Assembly (NCBI GenBank): GCA_963725645.1
Contig: CAVRZD010000002.1
Location: 186,001 to 250,000, forward strand
Origin: JALYZC01 sp963725645
Lineage (GTDB): Bacteria; Actinomycetota; Thermoleophilia; Solirubrobacterales; Solirubrobacteraceae
Length of the DNA: 64,000 bases
Direction of reading: 5' to 3'
Shown here: positions 50,597 through 58,207 of the stretch, piece by piece
How positions within the stretch are numbered: position 1 is the stretch's first letter
Layout: each line of letters begins with the position of its first letter
Notes under the pieces: model-generated
The model's input: only the letters and a program-made list of their open reading frames with translations
Told to the model about the DNA's origin: nothing
Databases searched by the model: none
Position numbers and translations under genes: made by a program

Positions 50597-51625
50597 TCAG
50601 GCTGCGCCGGGGCCGTCGAGACCGAACAGATCGCGGGCGTTTCCCTCGAGGATCTGCCGCTTCTCGTCGGCCGACACGGGCAGCTCGTCGACCACCGCGA
50701 TCGCGTCCTCGAGCGGCGTCGACAGGGGCGGGGAGTCCGTTCCGAACAGGAGATGGTCGGCGCCCATCACCTCCAGGTTCGCGAGGTGGTTCGGGACGCT
50801 CGAGTTCGCGGTGTCCACGTAGACGTTCGCGAGGAACGCGCTGGGAGTCTCAGTGATCTTGTTCTCGTAGCGCATGATCGGCGGCCCGCCGGGAGGTCCG
50901 CCGCCGGGAGGTCCATCCCCCGGGGGTCCGCCGCCGTTCCCCTTCGGCGGGCCGCCTCCGTAGTGGCGCGGCGCGTAGGCGGAGTCCAGCCGCCCGGCGA
51001 GCAGCGAGATCGCGCCGCCGGCGGTGGCGGCGATGAAGTCCAGGTCGGGGTACTGCTCGAGCCGTCCACCGAAGACGATCGCCGCCAGTCCGACCGTCAC
51101 GTCCACGAAGCGCCCGACCTGCTCGACCAGCCGGAAGTCCTCCAGGCTGTCGCTGCCCACCGGCTCGGCCGGCGGGTGCAGGAAGATCGGCTTTCCGAGC
51201 TCGGCGGCCATCTCGAAGAACGGGTCCGCGCGCTCGGAGTCGAGGTACTCGCCCTTGACGCTGGTGTTGACGATCAAGCCGACGAAGCCGCCGTCCCTGA
51301 CCGTGTCGGCGGCCTGCTCGAGCATCTCGTCACCCCCGAGCGGGTTGACATACGCGTAGGCGGCGAGGCGAGGCGCGTACTCGCGCACGGTCTCCGCGAG
51401 CCAGTCGTGGAACGACTTGAGCTGGTCGAGCGGCTGGGCGTAGTTGTCGAGGCCCGGCACGCGCATCATGGTGCCGAAGCCCACCGGGCTCCCGACGATC
51501 GTCAGCCCGATGCCCACGGCGGACTTGCGGTCCAGCATGCCCTCGATGTCCGCCAGCGCGGGCGGCATCGGGTAGCGCTTGAACAACTCCGGGTGGGTGA
51601 TGTGGCCGTGGACGTCGACGATCAC
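50597..51625 (-). CDS. Amidohydrolase-2 (ACMSD-like) family protein with Gly/Pro insert and altered metal-site motif
   Basis: 342 residues. The family metal site HxH is VDVHGHITHPELF (His6, His8), then His150 in IFLHPPAEP, and Asp297 in LLFGTDSPP. At the usual HGGG-type site the sequence reads FIAATAGGAISLL: the expected histidine is replaced by Thr201. A tract of Gly and Pro (223-249, GGGPPKGNGGGPPGDG then GGGPPGGPPI) is inserted before the last third. Family members decarboxylate or hydrolyse aromatic acids. Loss of the catalytic His suggests altered or lost chemistry, perhaps a structural role. It starts 4 bases after the HIBADH-like gene stop. Confidence 0.78.
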   Translation of the reverse strand: MIVDVHGHITHPELFKRYPMPPALADIEGMLDRKSAVGIGLTIVGSPVGFGTMMRVPGLDNYAQPLDQLKSFHDWLAETVREYAPRLAAYAYVNPLGGDEMLEQAADTVRDGGFVGLIVNTSVKGEYLDSERADPFFEMAAELGKPIFLHPPAEPVGSDSLEDFRLVEQVGRFVDVTVGLAAIVFGGRLEQYPDLDFIAATAGGAISLLAGRLDSAYAPRHYGGGPPKGNGGGPPGDGPPGGGPPGGPPIMRYENKITETPSAFLANVYVDTANSSVPNHLANLEVMGADHLLFGTDSPPLSTPLEDAIAVVDELPVSADEKRQILEGNARDLFGLDGPGAA

Positions 51626-51629
51626 GACG

Positions 51630-52565
51630 TCAACCTCCGGCCTCGCTCGCGTCCGGGCCGGGCCAGGGGTAGTCCTCCATGCCCGTCATGCGCTCCTGGA
51701 AGGCCAGGATGGCCGCCACGTCGAGGTCGCCGAGGCCCTGCTGCTGGGCCGCCGTCAGCATCGCGTAGGCGCTCTCCGACACCGGCATGGGCACGCCGAG
51801 CTTCTGGGACTCGCCGAGCACGAGCGTCATGTCCTTGCGCATGAGACCGAGCTTGAAGGCGGCGAACTCGAAGTTGCGCTGGCCCATGATCGCGCAGCGG
51901 AAGCTCATGACGGGCGAGCTGTAGCCGCTCTTGGAGATCATCTCGAGGATCTTCTCCCGGTCGAGCCCGGCGCGCTCTCCGAACACCACGGCCTCGGCCA
52001 GCGCCGGCATCTGCACCCCCATCAGCATGTTGAGCACGAGCTTCATCGTCGCCCCCATGCCAGCCTCCCCCAGGTAGGTCACCTCCTTGCCGACCGCCTC
52101 GAGCAGCGGCTCAATCGCCTTGAAGTCGGCCTCGTCGCCCCCGGCCATCACGCGCAGCTCGCCCTGCCGTGCGTGCATCGGGTTGCCGAGCACGCACGTG
52201 TCGAGGTGCTTGTAGCCGGCCTCGCGCGCCTTGCCGTTCAGCTCGCGGGCGAACTCGGGCGTGACCGTGCTCATGTCGAGCACGTACGAGCCCTCGCCCA
52301 GGGTCTCGAAGATGCCGTCCTCGTCGAAGACGACCTTCGAGACCACGTTCTGGTCGGCCAGGCTGATCATCACCACATCGGCGTCCTTCGCGGCGTCCGC
52401 CGGCGTGTCCGCCACCTTTGCCCCGAGCTCGGCCACCTCGTCGGCCTTCGAGCGAGTGCGGTTGTAGACCGTGATGTCATGGCCGTTCTCGGCCAGTCGC
52501 GAGGCCATGCCCGCGCCCATCACGCCGAGCCCGATGAAGGCGATCCTGTGGTCGTTCGCCGCCAT
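51630..52565 (-). CDS. NAD(P)-dependent beta-hydroxyacid dehydrogenase (3-hydroxyisobutyrate-dehydrogenase-like)
   Basis: 311 residues. The NAD-binding site is RIAFIGLGVMGAGMASRLAE, followed by LDMSTVTPEFARELN. The substrate-binding segment DTCVLGNPMHARQGELRVMA and the catalytic Lys in GATMKLVLNMLMG match the family. It probably reduces or oxidises a beta-hydroxy acid or an imine. Its start overlaps the SDR stop by one base (TGATG), and it is placed inside the nine-gene polyketide-tailoring operon. Such a gene is unusual in an aromatic polyketide cluster, so it may supply a precursor or act as a tailoring reductase. Confidence 0.88.
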   Translation of the reverse strand: MAANDHRIAFIGLGVMGAGMASRLAENGHDITVYNRTRSKADEVAELGAKVADTPADAAKDADVVMISLADQNVVSKVVFDEDGIFETLGEGSYVLDMSTVTPEFARELNGKAREAGYKHLDTCVLGNPMHARQGELRVMAGGDEADFKAIEPLLEAVGKEVTYLGEAGMGATMKLVLNMLMGVQMPALAEAVVFGERAGLDREKILEMISKSGYSSPVMSFRCAIMGQRNFEFAAFKLGLMRKDMTLVLGESQKLGVPMPVSESAYAMLTAAQQQGLGDLDVAAILAFQERMTGMEDYPWPGPDASEAGG

Positions 52566-53419
52566 CAGGAGCTCGCCACCACGCCACCGTCGACGTAGAT
52601 CACCTGGCCCGTGATGAAGCTGGCGGCCGGCGAGGCCAGGAACAGCGTGGTGCCGGCCAGTTCGATCGGCTCGCCGAAGCGGCCGAAGGGGATTCGGTTG
52701 AGCATCATGTTCACGAACCACTCCTGCTGCATCGCGCCCGCCACGAGCTCCGTCGGGACGAAGCCAGGGGCCACGCCGGTGACCGCGATCCGGTATTTCC
52801 CCCACTCGGTGGCGAGCTGGCGGATCAGGCCGTTCAGCCCGGCCTTGCTGGACGCGTAGGCGGCGAACCCCTTGCGCCCGCCCGCCATCGCCCGCGTCGT
52901 CGAGTAGTGGATGATCCGCCCTCCGTGCCCCTGCTCGATCATCGCCTGACCGGCGGCCTGCGAGAGCCAGAAGGCGCCATTCAGGTTGATCTCGATCACC
53001 TGACGGAACTCGTCCTCATCGAAGTCCTCGGCCGGCGCCTCGTTGTCGATGCCGGCGAGGTTGACCAGCACGTCCACTCCGCCCAACTCGTCCACGCAGC
53101 TCGCGACCAGCGCCTGCGCGCTCTCGCGATCGGCGAGGTCCACCCGGAGGCCGATCGCCTTCCCGCCGTCGCTCGAGATCCCTTCGGCGAGCGCCTTGGC
53201 CTTGTCCTCGTTGCGCCCCGCGATGGCCACCGCCGCGCCGTAGTCGGCCAGCAGCCGGCTGGTGACCTCGCCGATCCCGCCGTAGCCGCCGACGAGGATC
53301 GCGCGCCGGCCGTCCAGCCGGAACAGCGACGCGAAGTCGGTGGCCCGCTCCTCGTCGACGTCGATCGTCGGGGCGGGGGGGCCGCCAGGAGGACCGCCGG
53401 GAGGTCCGTCGGCGCTCAC
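52565..53419 (-). CDS. Short-chain dehydrogenase/reductase with Gly/Pro-rich N-terminus
   Basis: 284 residues. The first 16 are a Gly/Pro tract (GPPGGPPGGPPAP). The Rossmann fold starts at about 35: ILVGGYGGIGEVTSRLLADY, an unusual variant of TGxxxGxG. NLAGIDNEAP replaces the usual NNAG motif. The catalytic Tyr-Lys pair is YASSKAGLNG, with Ser in IIHYSTTRAMAG. The C-terminal QVIYVDGGVVASS is canonical. In type II polyketide clusters such SDRs act as C-9-type ketoreductases. The ATG at 53419 overlaps the upstream SchA/CurD stop by 4 bases. Confidence 0.88.
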   Translation of the reverse strand: MSADGPPGGPPGGPPAPTIDVDEERATDFASLFRLDGRRAILVGGYGGIGEVTSRLLADYGAAVAIAGRNEDKAKALAEGISSDGGKAIGLRVDLADRESAQALVASCVDELGGVDVLVNLAGIDNEAPAEDFDEDEFRQVIEINLNGAFWLSQAAGQAMIEQGHGGRIIHYSTTRAMAGGRKGFAAYASSKAGLNGLIRQLATEWGKYRIAVTGVAPGFVPTELVAGAMQQEWFVNMMLNRIPFGRFGEPIELAGTTLFLASPAASFITGQVIYVDGGVVASS

Positions 53420-53787
53420 TCGTCGTGCCGCCTTGCCGCAATGAGCTCCATGATGCTCTTGACGAAGAACTCTCGGGCGCCCTCGGGCGTTGACATGTCC
53501 CGCGGCTCCGCGATGTGCTCGTCGAGCTGATCCTCGAGCTCACGTATCGCGGGCTGCCGGCCCATGTGCTTGGCCAGCGTCGGGAGGTCCACGCCGTCCG
53601 TGGTCTCGACCACGCGGATCACCTGGTCGTCCTTCATGAAGACGAGGGTCTGGAGCAGGGTGCCGACCTCGTTGCCGTCGTCGTCCTTGATCGCGTGATC
53701 CGGCCGGCCGTAGTGGGCGAACAGCTCGCGGACCGCGTCGCGGCTCTCGGGCTTGATGCCCCACATCAGTGCCACCCACTGGGACAT
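53416..53787 (-). CDS. SchA/CurD-domain protein
   Basis: 123 residues. The family pattern is MSQWVALMWGIKPESRDAV, then VFMKDDQVIRVVETTDGVDL, GRQPAIRELEDQLDEHIAEP, and the terminal RDMSTPEGAREFF. SchA and CurD come from Streptomyces spore-pigment/curamycin gene clusters, where the domain is part of aromatic polyketide biosynthesis; its reaction is not established. It is the fourth gene of the operon, between the ABM-type genes and the SDR. The dimeric alpha/beta-barrel-like pattern fits a cyclase or a monooxygenase helper. Confidence 0.82.
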   Translation of the reverse strand: MSQWVALMWGIKPESRDAVRELFAHYGRPDHAIKDDDGNEVGTLLQTLVFMKDDQVIRVVETTDGVDLPTLAKHMGRQPAIRELEDQLDEHIAEPRDMSTPEGAREFFVKSIMELIAARRHDE

Positions 53788-53788
53788 C

Positions 53789-54097
53789 TCAGTCTCCCTC
53801 CGGCTGGACGTTGAACATGACGTCGAAGTTCCTCGTATCCGGCGGGGCGCGCAGGATGCCCTTGAGCTCGCCGATCATCGCCCTGGCGATCCCGGCGCTC
53901 GACTCCCTGTTCTCCTCGCTGTCCCACATCGTGATGGCGACCGCGCCGTCGCCGCCGGGGTCCGTGAGCAGGATGTATCCCTTGAAACCGGGGTGCTCCT
54001 GGTAGGCGGGGATGATCGTGTCCTCCGTGAGCCTGATGCCCTCCTCGACCCGCTCGGGGTTCCACTTGGTCTCGTTGATGCGCGCGTACAGGGGCAC
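53789..54097 (-). CDS. ABM-fold (antibiotic biosynthesis monooxygenase-like) protein
   Basis: 102 residues from a GTG at 54097 with AGGAGG seven bases upstream. The sequence PLYARINETKWNPERVEEGI, then HPGFKGYILLTDPGGDG, AVAITMWDSEENRES and the terminal DVMFNVQPEGD follow the dimeric ferredoxin-like ABM pattern. ABM proteins include cofactor-free quinone-forming monooxygenases (ActVA-Orf6) and heme-degrading enzymes. A role in oxidising the polyketide is likely but unproven. It is 1 base from the next gene upstream, in the nine-gene operon. Confidence 0.78.
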   Translation of the reverse strand: MPLYARINETKWNPERVEEGIRLTEDTIIPAYQEHPGFKGYILLTDPGGDGAVAITMWDSEENRESSAGIARAMIGELKGILRAPPDTRNFDVMFNVQPEGD

Positions 54098-54098
54098 C

Positions 54099-54425
54099 TC
54101 ACGCCTCCTGCTTGATGGTGTGGGCAACGTCCCAGATGATCCGCTCGACCTTACCGGCCCAATACGGGGTCATCGGGTTTCGCTTCTCCGTGTGGGCGGG
54201 GGCGTTCTCCCACGCGAGAAACTCCTCCTTGCTCTCCCACTCGCTGAGCAGGACATAGGTGCGCGGCTCGTCCTCGGGATCCGCGGGTTCAGCGCGTCGA
54301 AGGAGCTCGTCCGCGATGTGGCCCTTCGTGCCCCTCACGTTGGAGGTGACCTGTGCGTACGCTGCCTCGAAGGCGTCCTCGTCGCCGCGGTTGATCTTGG
54401 CGAACACCATCACGCGTGCGGCCAT
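54099..54425 (-). CDS. ABM-fold (antibiotic biosynthesis monooxygenase-like) protein
   Basis: 108 residues. Family features are VMVFAKINRGDEDAFEAAYAQ at the start, a turn with RGTKGHIADELLR, and TYVLLSEWESKEEFLAWENA, the strand-helix pair that ends ABM domains. The C-terminal helix continues to HTIKQEA. It overlaps the upstream ABM gene by one base. Having three ABM genes in a row (54425, 54099, 53789) suggests either a complex or successive oxidation steps on the polyketide. No cofactor motif is present, as expected for cofactor-independent members. Confidence 0.8.
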   Translation of the reverse strand: MAARVMVFAKINRGDEDAFEAAYAQVTSNVRGTKGHIADELLRRAEPADPEDEPRTYVLLSEWESKEEFLAWENAPAHTEKRNPMTPYWAGKVERIIWDVAHTIKQEA

Positions 54426-54730
54426 CAGTCCTCTCCTGGTTCGATGTGGGTCACGAGCTCGTGCACCGTCATGCGAGCCGACTCCCGCAGGTCGCGGAGC
54501 GGCGCCGTCAGGTCGTCCTGCTCCGGGCTGCGCTCGAACTCGCGGAAGGTCTCCCAGTCCTCCCAGTCGCTCGTCACGACGAAGCTGTCGGGGTCGTCGG
54601 GGTCGCGCGTGAGCGCCTGGCGGACGTTGCCGGGGGCCGTGCGGACCTCGTCCGCGATCTGACGCCAGGCGCGCTCGAAGTCCTCACCGCGACCGGCCTT
54701 GACCTTCATGTACAGGCTTGCGCGAACCAT
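54425..54730 (-). CDS. ABM-fold protein, first gene of the tailoring operon
   Basis: 101 residues: MVRASLYMKVKAGRGEDFER, RTAPGNVRQALTRDPDDP and SFVVTSDWEDWETFREFERS. This is the ABM/dimeric ferredoxin-like pattern with the WEDWE strand. It is the first gene of the nine-gene run (54730 to 48030). A TAGATT box (minus strand, 54744-54749) lies 14 bases before the ATG, so the transcript leader would be short. The function is probably in oxygenation or cyclisation of the aromatic polyketide; the exact step is unknown. Confidence 0.8.
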   Translation of the reverse strand: MVRASLYMKVKAGRGEDFERAWRQIADEVRTAPGNVRQALTRDPDDPDSFVVTSDWEDWETFREFERSPEQDDLTAPLRDLRESARMTVHELVTHIEPGED

Positions 54731-54777
54731 CGGGGTCCGGGCGAATCTATCCGAAGCGGGGGGCTCGGCGCCAGCGC

Positions 54778-54806
54778 TTCACATGGCGTTCGCCCGCGGC
54801 TAGGAT
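54778..54806 (+). promoter_or_regulatory. Putative promoter of the ABM gene at 54865
   Basis: TTCACA (54778-54783) and TAGGAT (54801-54806) are separated by 17 bases and face the + strand ABM gene. The ATG follows 58 bases later with an AAGGAGA ribosome site. The -35 differs from TTGACA by one base. Confidence 0.5.
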
Positions 54807-54864
54807 CGCCTTCGACGGCACGGCCGGACCGCGCCGTGACGATTCGAGCGAAGGAGACACCCGC

Positions 54865-55218
54865 ATGTTCTGCCGCGTCACGCACGTCCAAGCGCCGGAG
54901 GGCAGGGTCCAGGAGGGGCTCAACCTCTGGTACGAGAACATCCTTCCCATCACGAAGTCGCGTGAGGGCTTCCAGGGCGCGATCTCGATGGTCGACTTCG
55001 AATCCGGCAAGGCCCTCTCCATCACCCTCTGGGAAGGCGAGGAGGACCTCCTCGCGAGCACCGAGGCCGAGTACCACAAGAAGGCCGTCGAGCGCTTCGG
55101 GGACTTCTTCGAGAACGCGCACGAGCCGGAGAACTTCTCGATGCACATGTTCACCGGCCCGATCTTCAAGGAGACCTTCGCCGTCGACGAGAGCGGGCAG
55201 AAGGTCGCCGGCAGCTGA
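54865..55218 (+). CDS. ABM-fold protein on the opposite strand
   Basis: 117 residues from an ATG with AAGGAGA upstream. MFCRVTHVQAPEGRVQEGLN, a SREGFQGAISMVDFESGKAL-type centre, and ITLWEGEEDLLASTEAEYH are ABM-like. It ends with an extra 20-residue tail (IFKETFAVDESGQKVAGS). It is a monocistronic gene with its own promoter, facing the convergent SDR gene (9 bases between stops). Its partners are likely the adjacent ABM genes on the other strand. I assign it to the polyketide cluster by position. Confidence 0.75.
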   Translation: MFCRVTHVQAPEGRVQEGLNLWYENILPITKSREGFQGAISMVDFESGKALSITLWEGEEDLLASTEAEYHKKAVERFGDFFENAHEPENFSMHMFTGPIFKETFAVDESGQKVAGS

Positions 55219-55227
55219 CCGGCCCGC

Positions 55228-55965
55228 TCAGATCCCGCCGTCGACGTTCAGCGTCACGCCGGACACGAAGCTCGCCAGGTCACTCGCCAGGAACAGCGCC
55301 ACGTCCGCGATCTCGTCCGATTGGCCGAGCCGGTTGAGCGCGGCGAGTCCCGAGTAGCGCGCGCGGCCGGCCTCGTCGAGCCCGGCCGTCTGGTCGGTCT
55401 CGATGATCCCGGGCGCCAGCGCGTTCACCCGGATCCCGCGTCCGCCCACCTCCTTGCAGAGGGCGCGGGTGAAGCCGATCAGCCCGGCCTTCGAGGAGAT
55501 GTAGTGCGTGCGGCCGGGCATTCCGCGCATCGCCACGGCGGAGGTGATGTTCACGATCGAGGCCCCCTCGGACATGCCCGGGAGCGCGGCCTTGGTGATG
55601 AGGTACACCGCAGTCAAATTGGTGTTGAGCACCCGGTGCCACTCGTCGAGGTCGAGGTCGTCGATCATCGCGTGGCTCACGACCCCGGCGTTGTTGATCA
55701 GGATGTCGATCCCCCCGAACCGCTCGCGCGCCTCGTCCACGAAGGCCGCGGCCGAGGCGGGGTTCGAGACGTCGGCCTGAGCGAGGTAGCTGTCCCCGTC
55801 GACCTCCTCCAGCTCGCGGCGCAGCCGCTTCACGTCGTCGGACTCGCGGTTGTAGCACGCCGCGACGGAGGCTCCGCCCTGCGCGAGTCCAAGCACGATC
55901 GCCCGGCCGATGCCGCGCGAGCCGCCCGTGACGATCGCCCTCTTCCCGCTGAGTCCCAGGTCCAC
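55228..55965 (-). CDS. FabG-like short-chain dehydrogenase/reductase
   Basis: 245 residues, the standard FabG length. Motifs: AIVTGGSRGIGRAIVLGLAQ (NADPH), DILINNAGVVSHAMI, SIVNITSAVAMRGMPG with the catalytic Ser, and HYISSKAGLIGFTRAL with Tyr-Lys. The C-terminus FVSGVTLNVDGGI is canonical. In a type II polyketide cluster this is the best candidate for the ketoreductase that reduces the nascent poly-beta-ketone, although SDR specificity is not readable here. It is the second gene of a short minus-strand operon with the ABM gene at 56340. Confidence 0.9.
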   Translation of the reverse strand: MDLGLSGKRAIVTGGSRGIGRAIVLGLAQGGASVAACYNRESDDVKRLRRELEEVDGDSYLAQADVSNPASAAAFVDEARERFGGIDILINNAGVVSHAMIDDLDLDEWHRVLNTNLTAVYLITKAALPGMSEGASIVNITSAVAMRGMPGRTHYISSKAGLIGFTRALCKEVGGRGIRVNALAPGIIETDQTAGLDEAGRARYSGLAALNRLGQSDEIADVALFLASDLASFVSGVTLNVDGGI

Positions 55966-56034
55966 GTGCGCTTCCTCTCGTCGGGTACGGGACGAGCGTA
56001 CCCGCGCACCATCGGGACTCGCAACTACGGGGGC

Positions 56035-56340
56035 TCAGCGGCGAGGTAGCCCGTCCTGCACCACGTACTTGGTGGAGCCGGCGCGCTCGAAGCACTGGCG
56101 AAGCGGCCGCACGAGCTCGTCGTGCTCCGCCGAGCGATCCCAGCTCGTCGACGCCTCCAGATCCTCCCACTCGCTGGTGATGATGAACCGCAGCGGATCG
56201 TCCGCGTCCTGGCACAGCTGGTGCCCGAGGAGTCCGGGCACGCCCCGTTCGAGCCGCTCCCGAAGGGCGGCGTAGGCACGCCGTACATCGTCCTCCCGCC
56301 CGGGGGTCACCTGGAACTCGAGGACGAAGCGCGCCGCCAT
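56035..56340 (-). CDS. ABM-fold protein
   Basis: 101 residues: MAARFVLEFQVTPGREDDVR, RGVPGLLGHQLCQDADDPLR, and FIITSEWEDLEASTSWDRSA, an ABM-type pattern. On the minus strand a TATGCT box lies only six bases ahead of the ATG, so the mRNA could be leaderless, as is common in actinobacteria. The gene precedes the FabG-like SDR by 69 bases on the same strand and is divergent from the cupin-KS operon. Its role is likely oxidation or cyclisation of the polyketide. Confidence 0.78.
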   Translation of the reverse strand: MAARFVLEFQVTPGREDDVRRAYAALRERLERGVPGLLGHQLCQDADDPLRFIITSEWEDLEASTSWDRSAEHDELVRPLRQCFERAGSTKYVVQDGLPRR

Positions 56341-56365
56341 GCGCGGAGCATAGATGGAGCCGTCG

Positions 56366-56394
56366 TTGACAGGGAGGATCGGTGTGGTTAGCGT
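56366..56394 (+). promoter_or_regulatory. Putative promoter of the cupin-KS operon
   Basis: TTGACA (56366-56371), a perfect -35 consensus, is 17 bases from TAGCGT (56389-56394). The cupin ATG follows 37 bases later with AGGAGG. This is the best promoter match in the window, and it would drive cupin, KS-alpha, KS-beta and the downstream genes. Confidence 0.6.
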
Positions 56395-56431
56395 CGGCGC
56401 ACCCAAAGGACCAGCGCCCAGGAGGAAGCGA

Positions 56432-56842
56432 ATGGCAGAGCCGGACGCCCAACAGGAGGCCAAGGCCGACAGGCCGCATGAGATCCGCTCGGTAGACGAG
56501 ACGAACGCCGACACCCGCCGCGGGGGCGACGTCCGCACGCTGCTCAGTCCCATGACCGTCCAGTCAACCTCCGGGTTCATGGGCGTGGCCACGATCGGCC
56601 CAGGCGATCGCATCTCCGAGCACTACCACCCCTACTCCGAAGAGTTCATCTACTGCGTGCGGGGCACGCTCACGGCCCAGCTCGACGGTGAGGCGCACGA
56701 GGTGCTCGCCGGTCAGGCCCTCTACGTGCCGATCAACATGCGTCACCGGCTCGTGAACGAGGGCGACGAGGAGGTCTTCGTGGTCTTCCACCTCGGACCG
56801 CTCGCCCCCGACCCGAAGCTCGGGCACGTCGACACCGAGTAG
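56432..56842 (+). CDS. Cupin-domain polyketide cyclase-like protein
   Basis: 136 residues. The cupin metal motifs are [21 protein letters not shown] (first) and [20 protein letters not shown] (second). The first 35 residues are polar and unstructured. Cupins of this kind precede KS genes in whiE-type spore pigment clusters (whiE-ORFII position) and are thought to act as cyclases or oxygenases. The ATG has AGGAGG upstream. It is the first gene after the consensus-like promoter and is separated from KS-alpha by only 3 bases. Confidence 0.82.
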   Translation: MAEPDAQQEAKADRPHEIRSVDETNADTRRGGDVRTLLSPMTVQSTSGFMGVATIGPGDRISEHYHPYSEEFIYCVRGTLTAQLDGEAHEVLAGQALYVPINMRHRLVNEGDEEVFVVFHLGPLAPDPKLGHVDTE

Positions 56843-56845
56843 CGA

Positions 56846-58207
56846 GTGGCGAACGGACCCGGCCTGAGGCGCACCGCGGTCACCGGCGTCGGCGTCGTCG
56901 CTCCAGGCGGCGTGACGCGGGACTCCTTCTGGGAGACCATCACCGCGGGGCGAACCTCAACGCGCAAGATCAGCTTCTTCGACCCTAAGGGCTTCCGCTC
57001 CCAGATCGCGGCCGAAGCGGACTTCGACCCGGTCGCCTCGGGACTCAGCGCGCAGGAGGCCCGCAGGATGGACCGCTACATCCAGTTCGCGGCCGTCGCG
57101 GCCATGGAGGCGCTGAACGACGCGGCCCTGCTCATCGAGGAGGAGGACCGCACGGCTTCGATGTTCGTGTCCTTCGATCGCGGCAAGTCGGCCTCGATCG
57201 TGCTGGAGGAGTTCGACCGCGAGCGGATGGCGGTCACGCTCGGCTCCGCCGTGGGGGGCACGATGGCCCTCGAGGAGGGCTATGTGGCCACCAGCAACAG
57301 TGGCGAGAAATGGCTGGTGGACCCCGCGTACTCGCCGCCGTTCCTCTACGCGGGACTGATCCCGAGCAGCCTGGCCAGCGAAATTGCGCTCAAGTTCGGC
57401 GCGCACGGGCCGGCGACCGTGATCTCGACCGGCTGCACCTCGGGCATCGACGCGGTCGGCTACGGCCACCAGCTGATCCAGGACGGTGAGGCGGACATCG
57501 TCATATCCGGCGCGGCGGAGTCGCCGATCTCCCCGATCTCGATGGCCTGCTTCGACCCGATCAAGGCAACCTCCCGCCGCAATGACGACCCGGCCCACGC
57601 CTCGCGGCCGTTCGACCGCGACCGCGACGGGTTCGTCATGGGCGAGGGCGGCGCGGTGCTGGTCCTTGAGGAGTTCGACCGGGCCTACGAGCGCGGGGCG
57701 CACATCTACTGCGAGGTCACGGGCTTCGCGAGCCGCGGCAACGCCTTCCACATGACCGGCCTGAAGCCGGACGCCGCCGAGATGACCGAGGCCATGGAGG
57801 ACGCGATGCGGCAGGGGAACACCCGCCCCGAGGACATCGACTACATCAACGCCCACGGATCCGGCACCAAGCAGAACGACCGGCACGAGACGGGCGCCTA
57901 CAAGAACGCCCTCGGCGACCACGCCTACAACGTGCCGATCAGCTCGATCAAGTCGATGATCGGCCACTCGCTCGGGGCCATCGGCGCAATCGAGATGGCC
58001 ACCTGCGCGCTGGTCATCGAGCGGGGGGTGGTTCCGCCCACCGCGAACTGGGAGAACCGCGATCCGGAGTGCGACCTCGACTACACGCCCAACGAGGCGC
58101 GCATGGCGGGGGTGGACGTGGCCCTCTCCACCGCGAGCGGCTTCGGGGGCTTCCAGTCCGCCATGGTCCTCTCGCGGCCGCCGGAGCTGATGCAGGTGAG
58201 CGCCTGA
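56846..58207 (+). CDS. Type II polyketide synthase ketosynthase alpha (KS-alpha)
   Basis: 453 residues from a GTG at 56846. Catalytic residues are all present: Cys197 in STGCTSGIDAVGYG, His337 in DYINAHGSGTKQND, Lys369 in SSIKSM and His374 in IGHSLGA. The QNDRHET segment and the C-terminal SGFGGFQSAMVLS are diagnostic of the type II KS-alpha group. It extends the chain by decarboxylative condensation of malonyl-ACP. Compared with ActI KS-alpha (from memory) there is an extra stretch of about 20 residues before GSAVGGTMALEEGY (about 103-125). Its stop overlaps the KS-beta start (TGATG), as in most such clusters. Confidence 0.96.
   Translation: MANGPGLRRTAVTGVGVVAPGGVTRDSFWETITAGRTSTRKISFFDPKGFRSQIAAEADFDPVASGLSAQEARRMDRYIQFAAVAAMEALNDAALLIEEEDRTASMFVSFDRGKSASIVLEEFDRERMAVTLGSAVGGTMALEEGYVATSNSGEKWLVDPAYSPPFLYAGLIPSSLASEIALKFGAHGPATVISTGCTSGIDAVGYGHQLIQDGEADIVISGAAESPISPISMACFDPIKATSRRNDDPAHASRPFDRDRDGFVMGEGGAVLVLEEFDRAYERGAHIYCEVTGFASRGNAFHMTGLKPDAAEMTEAMEDAMRQGNTRPEDIDYINAHGSGTKQNDRHETGAYKNALGDHAYNVPISSIKSMIGHSLGAIGAIEMATCALVIERGVVPPTANWENRDPECDLDYTPNEARMAGVDVALSTASGFGGFQSAMVLSRPPELMQVSA

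Noticed and set aside
50880..50960. CRISPR-like or satellite repeat in the GGTCC/GCCGCC tract
   Set aside because: Units are short, in-frame and encode Gly/Pro; there are no spacers or cas genes.
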